Below, in pieces: positions 6,324-6,888 of a stretch of 6,888 bases of DNA. Under the pieces are notes generated by a model. The model was not told the origin of the DNA, made no database searches, and saw only the letters and a list, made by a program, of their open reading frames with translations. This DNA is from Bacteroidales bacterium (lineage in GTDB: Bacteria; Bacteroidota; Bacteroidia; Bacteroidales; 4484-276). The stretch lies in contig JAGYLT010000124.1 in NCBI GenBank assembly GCA_018400545.1, positions 1-6,888 of the forward strand, given 5' to 3'. Position 1 is the stretch's first letter, and every line of letters starts with the position of its first letter. The position numbers were made by a program, and so were the translations under genes.

Positions 6324-6356
6324 TTTGAAAAAATTTTACGAAGTCTATTAACTTTT
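6324..6356 (+). promoter_or_regulatory. Possible promoter for the C25 peptidase gene
   Basis: TTTG (6324-6327) is followed after 21 bases by TAACTTTT (6349-6356), one mismatch from TAnnTTTG. Transcription would start around 6362, about 25 bases before the ATG at 6388. A second similar -7-like box, TACTTTTA, lies at 6308, so the exact choice is uncertain. Confidence 0.4.
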
Positions 6357-6387
6357 AACACGCAATATTCACTTTAACTTAAACAAC

Positions 6388-6888
6388 ATGAATTTCCGTA
6401 AATTTACGCACTACAGCTTTCTAACTTTACTGGTGTCATGTCTGATGGCCGTTACTTCGGTTTCGGCTCAGGATTACACCTATGATGATGCCTGGGGACA
6501 AGCAGGTTTCACACTCGAGAAACAAACCCGTTCCAATGTTCAGGTTAACTACTCAATCGATCAATTTCGCCTTGCCGAAACAAAAATCAACGACGAGTCG
6601 ATGCAAAACATCGAAATGGCAGGTGCCCTCATTCCCAATGACGAAGGCATGCCAAATGTTCCCGGATCAAGCCGCTACATAGCCATTCCGGAAGGTGCAA
6701 AAGCTACACTCAACGTTTTGGAATATCGCATCGAAACCATCCAGGGCGTAGAACTTTCGCCTGCACCACGTATTCCGCTCGACACCGACAAAGGACCGTT
6801 GCACTACGAAAAAGGTGCTGTTTACAGCCAAAATGCTTTTTATCCGGCAAATCCATTTCAGATTTCTGAAGTAACCGAAATCAGGGGT
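6388..6888 (+). CDS. Gingipain-like C25 peptidase precursor, N-terminal part (3' end outside window)
   Basis: The frame opens with the ATG at 6388 and stays open for 167 codons to the window edge. Residues 1-27 are a signal peptide (NFRKF, hydrophobic core, SVSA before Gln28). The rest resembles the propeptide of peptidase family C25 (gingipains): GMPNVPGSSRYIAIPEGAKA (87-106) followed by LNVLEYRIETIQGVELSPAP fits the usual Gly-x-Pro-x-x-Pro and Ile-Pro-x-Gly-Ala pattern, and the YPANPF segment (152-157) is also typical. Family members are secreted cysteine endopeptidases, often exported by the type IX system through a C-terminal sorting domain. The catalytic His/Cys domain and any sorting domain would lie beyond the edge, so protease activity and secretion route are inferred. 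LVSC (15-18) also fits a lipobox, but the hydrophobic core continues to Ala27, so signal peptidase I cleavage is preferred. The start is supported by an A-rich leader and a full signal peptide. Confidence 0.75.
   Translation, partial: MNFRKFTHYSFLTLLVSCLMAVTSVSAQDYTYDDAWGQAGFTLEKQTRSNVQVNYSIDQFRLAETKINDESMQNIEMAGALIPNDEGMPNVPGSSRYIAIPEGAKATLNVLEYRIETIQGVELSPAPRIPLDTDKGPLHYEKGAVYSQNAFYPANPFQISEVTEIRG

Larger units (their letters stand above)
6080..6387. other. 308-base divergent intergenic region
   Basis: This AT-rich spacer lies between the divergent DivIC-like and C25 genes. I find no plausible small gene: the short ATG frames hit stops within a few codons. It holds promoter candidates toward each side and an ATGTTAAA direct repeat (6186-6193 and 6200-6207, 14 bases apart) that could be a protein-binding site. 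No strong terminator or structured RNA is evident by eye. Confidence 0.6.

Noticed and set aside
6482..6682. Plus-strand frame inside the C25 precursor
   Set aside because: It is out of frame with the signal peptide and propeptide pattern starting at 6388.

Overview
The window looks like chromosomal DNA of a Bacteroidota bacterium, probably a Bacteroidales or Marinilabiliales relative. The reasons are: start codons preceded by A-rich stretches without clear Shine-Dalgarno sites; promoter candidates of the Bacteroidota TTTG / TAnnTTTG type; a head GIN (DUF2807) protein with an ECF-type promoter; and the start of a gingipain-like C25 peptidase, a family usually secreted by the type IX system. 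No tRNA, rRNA, CRISPR array, insertion sequence or phage gene was found.

Layout, left to right. (1) 1-765 (+): the 3' part of a KamA-family radical SAM/PLP aminomutase that enters from outside the window. (2) 766-991: an intergenic stretch filled by a nested palindromic element, with two inverted near-identical REP-like hairpins around a perfect 18-bp AT-rich inverted repeat. (3) 992-1864 (+): deoC, deoxyribose-phosphate aldolase, followed by a clear intrinsic terminator. (4) 2074-3594 (+): a secreted head GIN domain joined to a C-terminal outer-membrane beta-barrel domain, preceded by an ECF-sigma-like promoter. (5) 3657-4955 (-): a DinF-type MATE exporter, convergent with gene 4 and sharing a bidirectional terminator with it. 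(6) 5056-5736 (+): a RibD C-terminal / dihydrofolate-reductase-like reductase, divergent from the MATE gene. (7) 5765-6079 (-): a small FtsB/DivIC-type division protein. (8) 6388-6888 (+): the N-terminal part of a C25-type protease precursor, running off the right edge.

The genes do not form one operon. Strand changes, terminators and promoter candidates suggest mostly single-gene transcription units with unrelated roles (amino-acid chemistry, deoxynucleoside catabolism, envelope, export, redox, division, secreted protease). I see no multi-gene novel system. The items most worth following up are the aminomutase, whose residues at the two lysine-contacting aspartate positions are Lys and Asn as reported for glutamate 2,3-aminomutase; the REP/inverted-REP element just ahead of deoC; and the head GIN-barrel fusion under a probable ECF promoter.
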